64,000 nucleotides of DNA from Helichrysum umbraculigerum. Taxonomy: Eukaryota; Streptophyta; Magnoliopsida; Asterales; Asteraceae. The position numbers and the translations under genes are program-made. The notes under the pieces are model-generated. The model ran no database searches. It saw only the letters and a list, made by a program, of their open reading frames with translations, and was not told where the DNA came from. Position 1 is the first letter of the stretch. Every line of letters starts with the position of its first letter. This document shows positions 48,920 through 60,250 of this stretch, in pieces. The DNA lies in contig CATIUR010000001.1 of assembly GCA_949592205.1 (NCBI GenBank), positions 332,946,250-333,010,249 of the forward strand, given 5' to 3'.

Positions 48920-49402
48920 GAGTAAAGGTTCAAATGAGTACAACAAGGTAGGGTGAGAATCGAGAAACCAATAAGAATGTGTCACGTGTCTCAAAAACCT
49001 ACTTTCCCCACGTTTTTAAAAATTAAATATTTAAAAAATGGCTCATTGAAAAATTATAAAAATTGCATAATAAAAATCAACACTTTTTTTTCTCTTCGAT
49101 TAGACATATCACAAGGTATACTTTGGACGACTTTTTTTTTTGTTTAATAAATTGTACAATATCAGTATCACATGTGTTACCTGGTGGTATTACATGTGTT
49201 ACTCGCTGGTATTACATGTGTTGCTCGCGGGTATCACATGTGTTAATTGTTTTCAAAACCCACCAAAAGAAGTAAAGTCGAAAGTATACCTTGTGAGATC
49301 TATAATCGAAGAGGAAAAAATGCTGATTTTTATGGTGCAATTTTTGTGATTTTATTGGTTCCTCCATTCTCACTTAGTGTTGTACTCATTTGAACCTCAC
49401 TC
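48920..49402. mobile_element. Foldback MITE, same family as 52-937
   Basis: The ends GAGTAAAGGTTCAAATGAG and (inverted) GAGTGAGGTTCAAATGAG match those of the 52-937 element, as do internal stretches of the arms (GTGCAATTTTTGTGATTTT and its relatives). The flanks TTACCGATATA and TTACAATATA look like a decayed duplication. The core is a tandem repeat rather than telomere-like sequence. Confidence 0.75.
49165..49244 (+). repeat. 22-bp tandem repeat, 3.6 copies, core of the MITE
   Basis: Unit GTAT(C/T)ACATGTGTTNCNNGNNG begins at 49165, 49187, 49209 and 49231. Each unit contains the palindrome ACATGT. Confidence 0.85.
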
Positions 49403-51467
49403 TTACAATATATGATAATTACACCTTTAATTTAACAAAATTAGTTTATTGGGATACTTACAAATTCGTACGGGTTAAGGTATAGTATATAATATAGAAA
49501 AAATTGTGATTTGATTTGAAATATAAGCTTAAATATTTCAAAGATACTCAGTACTTTTACATATAATAACCTAGTATAGATAATAATGATAGCGATTATA
49601 TATAAGTAATTTATAGTAACCATTATATGTGACACCCGCCAAATTAGGGCTTTGATTAGTGCCTAACTTACTTGTAATTACATGTATTTAGTTGTATTAG
49701 GCTAATTATATGTAACATTTTGTGTAATTACATACACGCGTACGCAATTTGATTAAATCGTGCAATTATGAACCGGACGGAGTTCGACACTGTTGAATAT
49801 GGACGTTGGTGACAAACTGTCTAAATAATGTGAAAATGTCCAAAAAAACATTATTTACTTAAGTATATTACGAAAATATATTACACGTTATACGTTTTGG
49901 TTAAAACGTAACCGAACGCGACGAAAACGCACGAAACGCGCCCGACAAACGAATAAAACCTAAGTTATAGTTTTATAACTCATTATTAAGTATTTTGATA
50001 AAATACTTCAAGTAAAAATATCGCGATTACACGCGTACAAATAAAACGTATAAAAACGTTACACGGTTTAAATAAACATAAAATCCGCAACCGACAACCG
50101 AGTAAAGCCCGAAATATATTTTAATAACTTAAAATATATTATTTTGAGTAAAACTTTATTACAAATATCATGTTTTAAATCGTTAACAAAAACGCATTAA
50201 ATTAAACGTATAACGATTAAACGAACGTTAAACGATCGGGTAAACGAGCACCACACGGAACACAATTTGGGAAACAAAAATTGGTGAAGCCCACACTTGG
50301 TGGACCCCACCTAAAATCGGCCAAATGGCCCAGCATGGCACACCATGCTTCTTTGTTCATTACTCCACTCAATCACCACCTTACTTCATTATCATTTCAT
50401 CATTCAAGTCACCACTCACTTCACTCTCTCCCAACCTCTCTCTTCCCTTTCTTCCTCTCTCTAAAACCGGCTAGAGCCACCAACCTAAAACACCATAAGC
50501 CCACCAAGAACCACCATACAAAAAGTCACCATCTCGTGAAGCCGATTCAAGATAAAACGATCACAACAACGAGCACATCACTTCTACCGTCTCCGTTTCT
50601 TTACACGACTTGTAAGAACTTCACTAATCTTCAAAAATACTTGTTTTATGTTTGCTACCATGTTTAGATGCTCACTCAACCATAAAATGTCCAAAATATA
50701 AACCGAAACGCGTTTTTAAAACTTGAAAACCATAACAGTTTTCTGTGACAGAAAGTTAACCCATTTCAACGATTTTTATTAAAATCATTCCCACATGAAA
50801 ATGAACGTTTCTTAAATCTTAAATGAAGTTCAAGAAGTGAACTTTCCAAAAAAAATAGTCTCGTGAGTTTTCGACTCCGTTTACTACTCGAAAACTCGTT
50901 TCTCCGATGACATATACTTTCTGTCTCGGTTGACAGAAATTTACACAAACTTCTTGAGATTATATCTCGAGTTCTAGAGCTCAAAAACACATGAGATTTG
51001 TGCCAAAATCTCTCATATTTTGTTGGCTACAAAAAGTTTTTCTTTGTCGTCTCCTAAAAATTTTTGCTTAGAAATTATGCTTATGCATTTGTATCCGGAT
51101 TGGTCAAAACTGGACCTCAGGGGATTTAACATTTTATTTAGCCGACTTATAGTTGCCTAAAAATCATGAAAAAATTACATAAAATACTTAAGACATAGAT
51201 GAACAACTGTGATTTTTCTTAGAATTTTTTGCGGATTTTAACTTGGAGAAAACGAGGCTCGAAACAGACTAAGAATCTGCCCAAAACATACCCAAGGACT
51301 GTTTATGTAACACTTTTGAAACCAACACTTCGGGTTAACCACAAAACGTAACGACAATTTTTCCGAGCCTTAGAAACATATTTAAGACTTCCCGAAAAGT
51401 TTCGGATCAAACCAAGCCCGTTTGCGTTTCTAAATAACGAAACTCACTAAGTTACAATCAAACCATA

Positions 51468-51763
51468 AGTGTCGCTTCGGGGCCAAACCTGATGCGACAC
51501 TCGTCTAAGTGTCGCCAACCTGCATAAAACTTATTACCTGCGACACTAACCTTGAGTGTCGCTAGATTCGAATGTTGCCTACCTACGACACTACCTTTAA
51601 GTGTCGCCACTCTTTCACAGACTTGTTACCAATGACACTTGGATGAATGCCGCTACCTTTACAAGTGTCGCCCATAGCGACACTAACTCAAGTGTCGCCA
51701 CATATATGAATTTCAAACCTAGCGACACCAACTCCAGTGTCGCAACCCCATATTAAGTGTCGC
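51468..51763 (+). repeat. Array of AGTGTCGC and GCGACACT motifs in the solo LTR
   Basis: Eight copies of AGTGTCGC, interleaved with about five of its reverse complement GCGACACT (some one base off), in about 300 bp. Adjacent opposite copies can pair as hairpins. A degenerate copy, AAGTGTCGAA, lies near 51800. Confidence 0.85.
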
Positions 51764-52957
51764 CAAAAACAGAAGACTTATAATTACTTTATACACTAAG
51801 TGTCGAACTTACTTAACAACCAAACCTTATACGATGATACTCGTTCACGATATACATATATTTTGATAAGTATACAATACAACGAAACATAATAATAATA
51901 CATTGGGAGTTATTATTTCGAAACATCACCAACGGGCCATACATGTTTTCAAACTACAAACGAAAACAGTAAACAAACAATTGGACATTACCTAGTTGAG
52001 TGGACAACTAGCATGGATGGTCTTTTGAGACATCCACTTACTTACTTGTTTACTTACAACCTTGTGCGTTTCGGACGCCAGAAGGTTGCGAGGTTCGGAG
52101 AACTAACTTATGGAATTACATCCGCGATACTCGTTTGCTTACACAAACGTAGCTTTACTTACTAGACTCAGGTGAGTCTTGCAGCCCCACTTTTACTGTT
52201 TTACTACTTTGGGGTGAGATGCTTTGCTTACTGTTTTACACTTGAACACACGTACTAAACTACTTTTACACACATTGCATGAGTACTTTTAATCCACTGA
52301 AAGCCTCCTATCGTAAGTTGTTAGTTATGGACTTAAGCGCGAGTACTAGTGAATGGATCCATTTGGGACTGACAATCCCTGCCTGGGGTAGTAGCGCTAC
52401 CACATATTTCACCGTGGAAACGGGCAATTAGTATTCGTTACATATGAGTGATTCTGGATTGCTGATGTGACTCAAATAGTCATGTTTTTAAGGGCAATAT
52501 TCCGCACTTTTTGGACGTAACTTTAGTGAAAACATTCAAAAATGATCATTATTTACTAAATTTCACTAAAGTGGTCTAAATATAGGCGTTGCTGCAAAAA
52601 TCACCTAAAACGTCCAAATAACAAGCAAATCAGGACGAATAAAATTGCACAAAATCACCCGGCCTCATTTACCTTATATAGATCACATTCTAACTTCATC
52701 ATATGATAAAACAGGTAAAATCGAGACGGGAAAATCAAGAATCATGCAAATCGGATAAAGAACGGAGAAGACTGAGCAGTATCAGACCCTATAAAGTCAT
52801 TTCGGCTATGCTTGAGCTATACACATCCAATTTCAGTGAGTTGGCATCATTAGAAGCGTAACGGAATTACAAAACCACAGGCGAAAGAATCAGGTCAAAC
52901 GGACGCATAACGAAGGAGATACGCGCGTTTTAAGCAACGAATGAAATCAGACGAACA

Positions 52958-53049
52958 CCGTATACGGCCCTGGGAACCGTATACGGCCCCACAGAGACCG
53001 TATACGGCCTACCTAACACCGTATACGGCCCTACCAAGGCCGTATACGG
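52958..53049 (+). repeat. Five CCGTATACGG palindromes at about 21-bp spacing
   Basis: Perfect 10-bp palindromes at 52958-52967, 52977-52986, 52998-53007, 53019-53028 and 53040-53049 (start-to-start 19, 21, 21 and 21 bp), each followed by CC or C. The spacers differ, so the palindrome and its phase are what is kept. Confidence 0.95.
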
Positions 53050-53128
53050 CCCCCTGTACCCTGTATCGTGCATCGTTTGCTTGTACGTGCTGTTTCGCGA
53101 GTTGTACGGCTGATTTTTGAGCTTTGCC

Positions 53129-53136
53129 TATAAATA
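53129..53136 (+). promoter_or_regulatory. TATA box of the nested solo LTR
   Basis: TATAAATA, about 80 bp downstream of the palindrome array and followed by a CT-rich leader (53150-53250). The array therefore sits where upstream promoter elements would be expected. Confidence 0.7.
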
Positions 53137-55345
53137 GGGGATCACTCCTCCTCATTTTAGACACCTCAACACATTCACACATTTCTCATTCTCTCACTTT
53201 TCTTATTTCTCTCTTTTCTTTCACTTTCTCTCTCTAACTTTCTCTCTCTAGCACTACTCTTAGGAGTTAGAGGAGAAAGGTTAGGGTTGAGCTTACGGTT
53301 CGAGTCTAGAGGAAGTTTTAGCTTGGTAATCTTGTTGTAACGAGTTTTTCAAGTTCAGACTATTTGTAATCCTCAGTATTACGCTGCTGTATTCCCGGTG
53401 ATATCTAAACTTTACTTACTGTTATAATGCTTGTGCTTTATGTTATTTCAGTTTGTATTCTGCATATTGCCATGTTTATAGAGTAGTTTAATATTGTGAT
53501 TGTTGAAATGTAGATATTAGGAGTAGGGATGATGTTAAATTAATGTTTCATTTATACGATTGGAAATTGTTATGTTGTGTATCTGGTTAAGCTTATCCTG
53601 AATATAGATCTAGTCTCTCATCACCCTTTCCAGACTTTCACGTGACTGTTGCCCTAGGATAGGATCTGATCAACCCTAATACTATGAATATACAGTTATC
53701 TCCAGTTACAGTATGAAACTATGAACTTTCCTTTAAAAGGCACGGTACTTCGTATAGCGTTGGAAACACCTCGTGTGGAGTACAAATACGTGGAAGCTAA
53801 GGAAATGCCATGGATTGTTTCATCGTGAATTACCTAGAAGTGATCCTTCTAGAACTGTGGTCTAGGAATCAAAGCTGTGGAAATGCTTGTTGCAATGTAC
53901 ACCGTTAGTACACCTAAGATCTGGAACACTGTGAAAATGCTTAAATGCCCAGTACACCGTCAGTACATCTAGGGTTTGGAACACTATGGAAATGCCTAAT
54001 TGCCCTGTACACCGTGATTATTCCTAGGGATGAACGCCTGACTGTAAAGGAGGGTCTATATTTATGATGGTTAAGTATGTGCTTCAATAGAAACAATACA
54101 GGGTAGTGTCAATCATATACCTAGACATGCAAAACCCTAATCACACCAATAGTTTAACATACACAGGATACAATCAGTATTTGCTATAATGAAAGTAAAT
54201 AGACGATTAGGTGTTAAGAAAGGTCAGTAAATACAATTGCGGTCTGTTGCCTTATGCCTGATCCCTAGAACATTTAGGGTGACTTTGGCTTAGTTAAGCA
54301 AAGGCTTAGGAGGGTTTGAAAACAGCCTGATCTGATCAGAATCATGATAACCTAGGATTCCAGTGACATATGTTTCTAGGGTTTCACCTGAACGTAGGGT
54401 CCTAGTGTTTACACCGAAAGTATGTCTACTCTTATTCTGGTAAATCTCCAATCAATTTTATAATGAACATCATCCCGAAACCCTAGTATCCAAGTTTCAG
54501 CAATCACATCTCTACCTGTCTGCTTAAACCCTAATTTCATTTCTCGTTATTTACTTTTCTGCATTTAAATTAGAAAACCAAATCAATCCAAGATCTATCT
54601 ACCTACCCCCATCCTAATTGCGACCATAATCTTTGATGACCCGCTTTATTTCAATTCGCTCCGATTTAAGAACGACCTCGAGTTATACTTACTGCTTGCT
54701 CCCAAGGTAGGTAGTACTTATAGTTTGAGCCCCAGCTCATATAAATTTAAAACTCACTGTCCGCCGCTTCTGTTGCTGTTGGAACAACGACCGGAGTCAA
54801 ATCCGACCGACCGATAGGGGTGACGGCAATTGCACTCACGTGGGTACATTATACGGTACTTGGTTGTACCTTACTTACACACTGTTAAGCTTCAACTTAT
54901 GAGCTCATGTCAACTGTGCATACTTACTTACTTTGCTTGGATGCAAACTGGTACAAACTTTGTGTTCACACTGATGATTTACTTATAAACCTGTGAGATT
55001 CACCAACCTTTTGGTTGACCCTTTTAGCATTGCATTCTCAGGTTTACAGCAGCAGTAGGACTGCACACCCACATGATTGATAGCCCGAGTCGCATGCACA
55101 TTTTACACAACGGAGATTCTCTTGCATTACTTTTGTAATACTAGTTATGTACTGAAATCTCCAGAATTTACTAGTGAACTCGCAATTATGTAAACATTTG
55201 ATGATATCAATGTTATACATTTGTACTATTTTTCGAACGTCTCATGTAGAGTCGTTTGCTGTATACTTTGTGCTGTGATTACTTGATTAGTCGCGCCCCG
55301 ACCCGAATTGCTTTCGCTGTACAAATTTGGGGGTGCGACATTATA

Positions 55346-55602
55346 CAATGGTAAGAAATCGTTGTATTATTTGCGTTAGATGTTGTATCAGGTAATATAT
55401 CCCTGCATAGTTATGATTTTTTTTTTATAAATTATTTAAATGTTGGATAACATACCTAAAAAGATAGTAAACAAATTTGAAGTATCACACCGTAAGGTTT
55501 TTAACTTTTTATGTCAAATTCTTTGTAGATGAGTATATGAGATGGTATTATTTGTAAATAAATTTCAACTTTTGACCGGTAATATGTAAATTAATGTAAT
55601 CG

Positions 55603-55639
<37 letters not shown>

Positions 55640-56890
55640 CGGAAGCGTTTAAGACCTATGAACTAAAGCTACTAAACTCTTTATTAAGTAGTATATATAA
55701 AGGGTAATAAGGGTAAGATTGTCAAAGTGCTTATTACTTGATATTTATTAAAACAATAAAATCATTTAAACATAATAAATTTATCTAATTGGAAATATCT
55801 GTATACTAATATACTAGCCTACAACCCACGCAATGTTGCGGTGTCCAATAATTTATCTTGGTTTTTCTTTTTTTATCGGAGTTTTGTTTTGCGGTGATTC
55901 ATGTTGTCGTCATGTATTCACTATTCAGTGCGTTTTCAAATAGTTTCTAGATGACTTATTCGTATTTGATAGTTATATATCAAAGTAGAAAATAGTGTCC
56001 ATGTTTCCCTTTCGCTATGTTCGAAAGTAAGTGTTCACTCTCATTTTCAATCAATGAGAAACACTTGGTGAAAAAGGGAAAATTCCATGGATGGGGTTTT
56101 AGAGTAAAAAGATAAGTTAGATATGAAGAAAATGAAGAGGTGCATCATAGTGAAAGGCCGGGTGCACCATGGTTGCAAATTAAGTGCATCATAATGATGT
56201 ATAATCTAGCAACGACGGTGGCAAGCGGAATTTGGATTCGACAGGTGAGGTGGTGATCCACATCATCGTAGTTAAAATTCAGGTGCATCATAGTTATAAG
56301 TTGTATGCATCATAGTTACTTCTAATCTCTTCCCATCTTTCTACCTAAAACCCTTTTTGCATTAGATCCAATTCCAAATTTTATTAGCTAAACACTTAAA
56401 TTATTACATTTTTCTTAAAACAATTTGTAAGGCAAAATGATTTCTAAAAAACAATTTAGTGCGGTGTTCTAAATTTATTGTTCACTTAATACTTCAACCA
56501 ATCAAAAGAATTATATATGACATAAAATTGTATTTGTTGTACTACACAATAAGTACACTTTTCTTAAAATGTATGTCTTTTTTGTCTGTGGACTATAAAA
56601 TTGTAACGAAGGAATACTATACTATATATTCATTAGGAAGTGCTATACTGCGTGCACTTTGTAGGGAATTGTCGCAGTTAAGAAATGTACTGTGATTTTT
56701 AATTTCTATTTAACAAAGTTCTGTAGGTTGTATCACAACTTTTAAGAATAGATGTTGTAACATATAAGCTTGCGGTCCTCATTTAGAGATTATTCTATTT
56801 TGGCAAGAGGCAAAACAGCCAACAGGTCGTCTATAACTTTTAAGTGTACTTAATTTTTGTGATGTACCGTAATTAACTGTTGCTACAGTT
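55346..56890. other. Spacer with poly-C tract and a possible minus-strand Helitron 3' end
   Basis: No gene seen. On the minus strand a hairpin CGCAA-CA-TTGCG (about 55830-55841) is followed by CTAG (55814-55817) and then T, as at a Helitron 3' end; no matching 5' end was found. GTGCATCATAGT-type phrases recur at about 56140-56320. The open frame at 56459-56695 has no recognisable content. Confidence 0.35.
55604..55638 (+). repeat. Poly-C tract, 35 bases
   Basis: Uninterrupted run of C. Its true length is uncertain because long homopolymers are poorly resolved by sequencing. Confidence 0.85.
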
Positions 56891-59451
56891 GTGACACCCA
56901 TCAAATTAGGACTAGTTATTAGATCCTAATCATCTGGTAGTACATATAATTAGTGCTATGTTTTAGGCTAATTGTATGTATCAATATGTATATTGTTATA
57001 TATATATCAGTACGCGATTTGTTTAAATCGTGCATTTTCAAATCGGCCGAATTCCGATTCATCTATACGGCGTTGGTGAAAACAAGTATTAAGTAATATA
57101 GAATTATTATTTAATACAACTCATTATTTATTACATATTATTTCGATAATATTTCAAAAGAAACTCGTATCGTCTAAAACAATCATACGCAACCAAAAAT
57201 GAGTGAAACGCGTTCGATAATCAAAACCAACCAAAGTTATATTTTTATAACTCATTAACAAGTATTTTGATAAAATACTTCAACTCAAAAATATCGAAAG
57301 CTTATTCGTTATTTAAAAACGTATATATAATACATAACGTCTAAATATACATTTAAACGATCGGGTAAACGAACACAGATATAATACCAATTATTTGAGA
57401 CAAAATATAACAAAAATCCACCTCCTTTTTGACTTGGAAAAATCAGCCAAACAAGATCCATGAAACATGGATCTTGTTCTTGACTTTAACCACCACCATC
57501 ATCTCATCTTTCTTCATTCAATCACCAACTCAATTTCTCTCATTCTCTCTCCAATCTCTGATCTTTCTCTCTCTAAAATCAGCCACTTTCACCACCATAA
57601 TCCACCACCAAAACCTCTTCGGATCATCAAGTCGATTGAAGCAAAAACGATCACGAGAACGCGAGCTACGCTTCCACCTTTTCGGATTCTTCATTCGATC
57701 ATTGTAAGAATCCCGACACTTTCGTAAAATACTTGTATTATGTTTATATAGATGATATATTGTTCATACAACTTGTTAATGTCCAAATCTAAATCTTAAA
57801 AACGTTTTTCATAAGTATGTACGTATGACAGATTCTGTCTCTCAAAAACAGTCCCACAAAATCGTTAATATCTCGAGCTCTAAGATGAGTTAGACAACCA
57901 ATTTTTTTTTAAAGTTGCGTATTGAAAAGAGCTACAACTTTCGTGTTTTACACTTTTTCCAGATCTGTACGGATTTAAGTATAGAAGCTGATCTTTGAAT
58001 GTTACTCGTTTCCGAACCAAATCCGACTACCTTTCATGTTGATTTTTGTTAAAAATAGCAGATGAACTTATAAAATTACCATAAAGTGTAGATTTACACT
58101 AGACCCATAGGGGAATATCTGTGATTTTTGGTGGGTCTTGGTTTGGACTAAAAAGTGTAGAAAACGAGAGGATTGTTGAGTCAAAAATCTGGAGATTATA
58201 ACTAACAGGGGCAACAAGATTATAACTAACAGGGGCAACAAGATTATAACTAACAGAGGCAACTAGATTATAACTAACAGTGGGAACAAGATTATAACTA
58301 GAAGTGGTAACAACTAGTAATCACGTAAGACAACAACACAACAACACATGACCTATATGAATACTAAACACTTCAAATACACTTTACAAGTATTTCATTT
58401 CAACATTTCAATAATAACGTTTTGAGATTATTATTACAATTAATCACCAACGAGCCGTATACGATTTTCACAACTTTAAACATAAACATTAACCAAAGTA
58501 TTTGGACATAACTAGTTGAGGGAACAACTAGCATAGATGGTCTGTAAAGTCATCTAATCAAATAAAACCTTGCGCGTCTAAGACGCCCTGCAGGTTTCAG
58601 TCGATTGAACGACATCATTTGTCTTGTAAACCATCATTTGTGCTTGATAGCATCTCATTAGGCTCAGATGAGTCTCATAGCCCTTTTTAAATGCTTTTAT
58701 CTAGGGGTGAGATACATGCTCATTTTGTTTTACATCTGAACACAAGTATCAAAACATCGATATATATTACATGAGTTAAAATCATCTAATCATTTTAAGT
58801 CCTCATAGCATAGTTTGGTAATACTTTGTAGCGTGAATGTTAGTGTATGGATCCATATGGGACTGACAATCCCCGTCCGGGTCAGCAAGCACTGACTGGT
58901 CAAACGGACGCATTATCATTTGTTCATACGTATGTTGATTAGGCATACGCATAGAGGCACCCTCGCTCAGGCACTTAATTGTGATCCTGACATCTCAGTT
59001 AAGCTCAGACTATGTGCTCATGGCTTTATATACATTATATTTGATTAATTTCAAACATCATTATTAAATCTTGTGGTTCATACATCATATCTTATCATTA
59101 AACCTGTGAGCTCACCAGCTTTATAGCTGACCTTTAGCATGTATTCTCAGGTTCTCAGCAGCAGTAGGTCTGCCACTCAAGATGCCCATTAGTTCGAGTC
59201 GCATTCAGACATCAAGAGATTGTCATGCATTACTATATTTTATATAATTTAGTTATGCCATAGAATCTCTATCATTTGAACTCAAGGGCTTTTGTAAACT
59301 ATATTATAACGGTGTAAAACCTTTATTTTATCAATGTATTTGTAAACGACGCATGTAGTGGTCGTTCATTATGTAATCTTGTGTGCTTTGTATATTGATT
59401 AGTCGCGCCACGAACCGACCCGCTTCCGCATCATAATTTGGGGGTGCGACA
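56891..59451 (+). repeat. 5' LTR of the decayed gypsy element, 2561 bp
   Basis: A CT-rich leader with CTTTCTCTCTCTAAAATC is near 57562. The tandem array at 58193-58312 occupies the place where the related solo LTR has its palindrome array. Open frames at 57429-57727 fall in this leader and are not domains. Confidence 0.88.
58193..58312 (+). repeat. 24-bp tandem repeat, 5 copies, inside the LTR
   Basis: Units starting AGATTATAACTAACAGGGGC occur at 58193, 58217, 58241, 58265 and 58289, with changes increasing toward the 3' end. Confidence 0.95.
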
Positions 59452-59454
59452 GAT

Positions 59455-59467
59455 TGGTATCAGAGCC
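59455..59467 (+). other. Primer-binding site (tRNA-Met type)
   Basis: Perfect TGGTATCAGAGCC, three bases after the LTR end. Confidence 0.9.
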
Positions 59468-60250
59468 TAAGGTTATAGTGAACTAGGTTGCATTTAGTGG
59501 GCCTAGACTATGACTGTTAGGCAGTATTCCTTATTAGATATAACTGGTTCAGTGATTACACCATATGAGTTTAATTTAACATAGCTTAGCTAACTATGTA
59601 CAATTAAATGAATACGATGTGAAAATTGAAAGGGGTTATGTTGAACAGGAATGCGATAGTTGACTCTGACCACGAGAGAAACTGAGACTTATACTTGGTT
59701 TGTGCTAGAAAATCATTAGGCTATTATGTGATATAGGCGTATATACATACATAGGCCTCATTTATGTGCTACCTTATAGGCTATTATATATTGAAGATAT
59801 ATGATTAAGCCCCACTCGCGTATTATCTTCTAAGCTATTATATATATCGAATATATATAGATCACACATGATAATACACTCGTTAACATCTTCACTACCA
59901 AAGACGATGAGTATGAATTACTATCATCTATCCTTTTTATACGCACATAACATCTCACAACACATTCCGCTGTACAATCACATGTTCGCGAGGAATATAT
60001 CATTCGTACTTCCTCCATCATTCAAATTCTTCGGAATCACAAGTGGAACTTATTGTTTGAAGGACTATTAGGTTCCATAAGTAAAACCTTACCCCACCCA
60101 CTCGCATCTAGTATGCAACTCTGTTGTTTGTCAAATGTGATTATCACTTGTGTCATCGTATATTACCCCATAAATATATATATATGCATATGTGATGTAT
60201 CATGTTTTGGTGGAAACAACTCATCCACTCTATTTGCTTTTGTCAGAATC

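Larger units (their letters stand above)
52463..54828 (+). mobile_element. Nested solo LTR, 2366 bp
   Basis: Starts TGATGTGACTCAAATAG and ends GATAGGGGTGACGGCA, with a perfect 5-bp duplication ATTGC at 52458-52462 and 54829-54833. It has a TATA box and CT-rich leader, as expected for an LTR promoter. It is unrelated by eye to the surrounding LTR. No coding sequence or PBS. The clade is not determinable; a Tat/Athila-like origin is a guess. Confidence 0.8.
49628..55340 (+). mobile_element. Solo LTR of a gypsy element (about 3.34 kb), interrupted by a second solo LTR
   Basis: Starts TGTGACACCCGCCAAATTAG and ends TTTGGGGGTGCGACA, with a perfect 5-bp duplication TTATA at 49623-49627 and 55341-55345. 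No PBS or coding sequence follows, so it is a solo LTR left by LTR-LTR recombination. Removing the insertion at 52463-54828 plus one TSD copy leaves 3342 bp. It shares start, end and internal blocks with the LTR at 56891-59451. Open frames inside it (50281-50667, 50766-50990) are not conserved domains. Confidence 0.88.

Noticed and set aside
50281..50990. Open frames in the solo LTR
   Set aside because: Low-complexity Ser/His/Pro-rich translation of the CT-rich leader; not conserved in the related LTR at 56891-59451.
51468..53049. CRISPR-like arrays
   Set aside because: Repeats are 8-10 bp, occur in both orientations or as palindromes, lie within plant LTRs, and no cas genes are present. Eukaryotic nuclear context.
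55604..55638. Poly-C tract as an assembly join
   Set aside because: No evidence either way. Unique sequence continues on both sides, and a shorter poly-C is also present in the MITE at 28698-28894.
57429..57727. Overlapping open frames in the 5' LTR of the decayed gypsy element
   Set aside because: Low-complexity translation of a CT-rich leader in two frames; no domain.
60053..60250. N-terminal extension of gag from the earlier ATG
   Set aside because: The added residues are hydrophobic and unlike gag. MPPKRKDF at 60251 is a typical gypsy gag start, so the extension is leader sequence that happens to be open.
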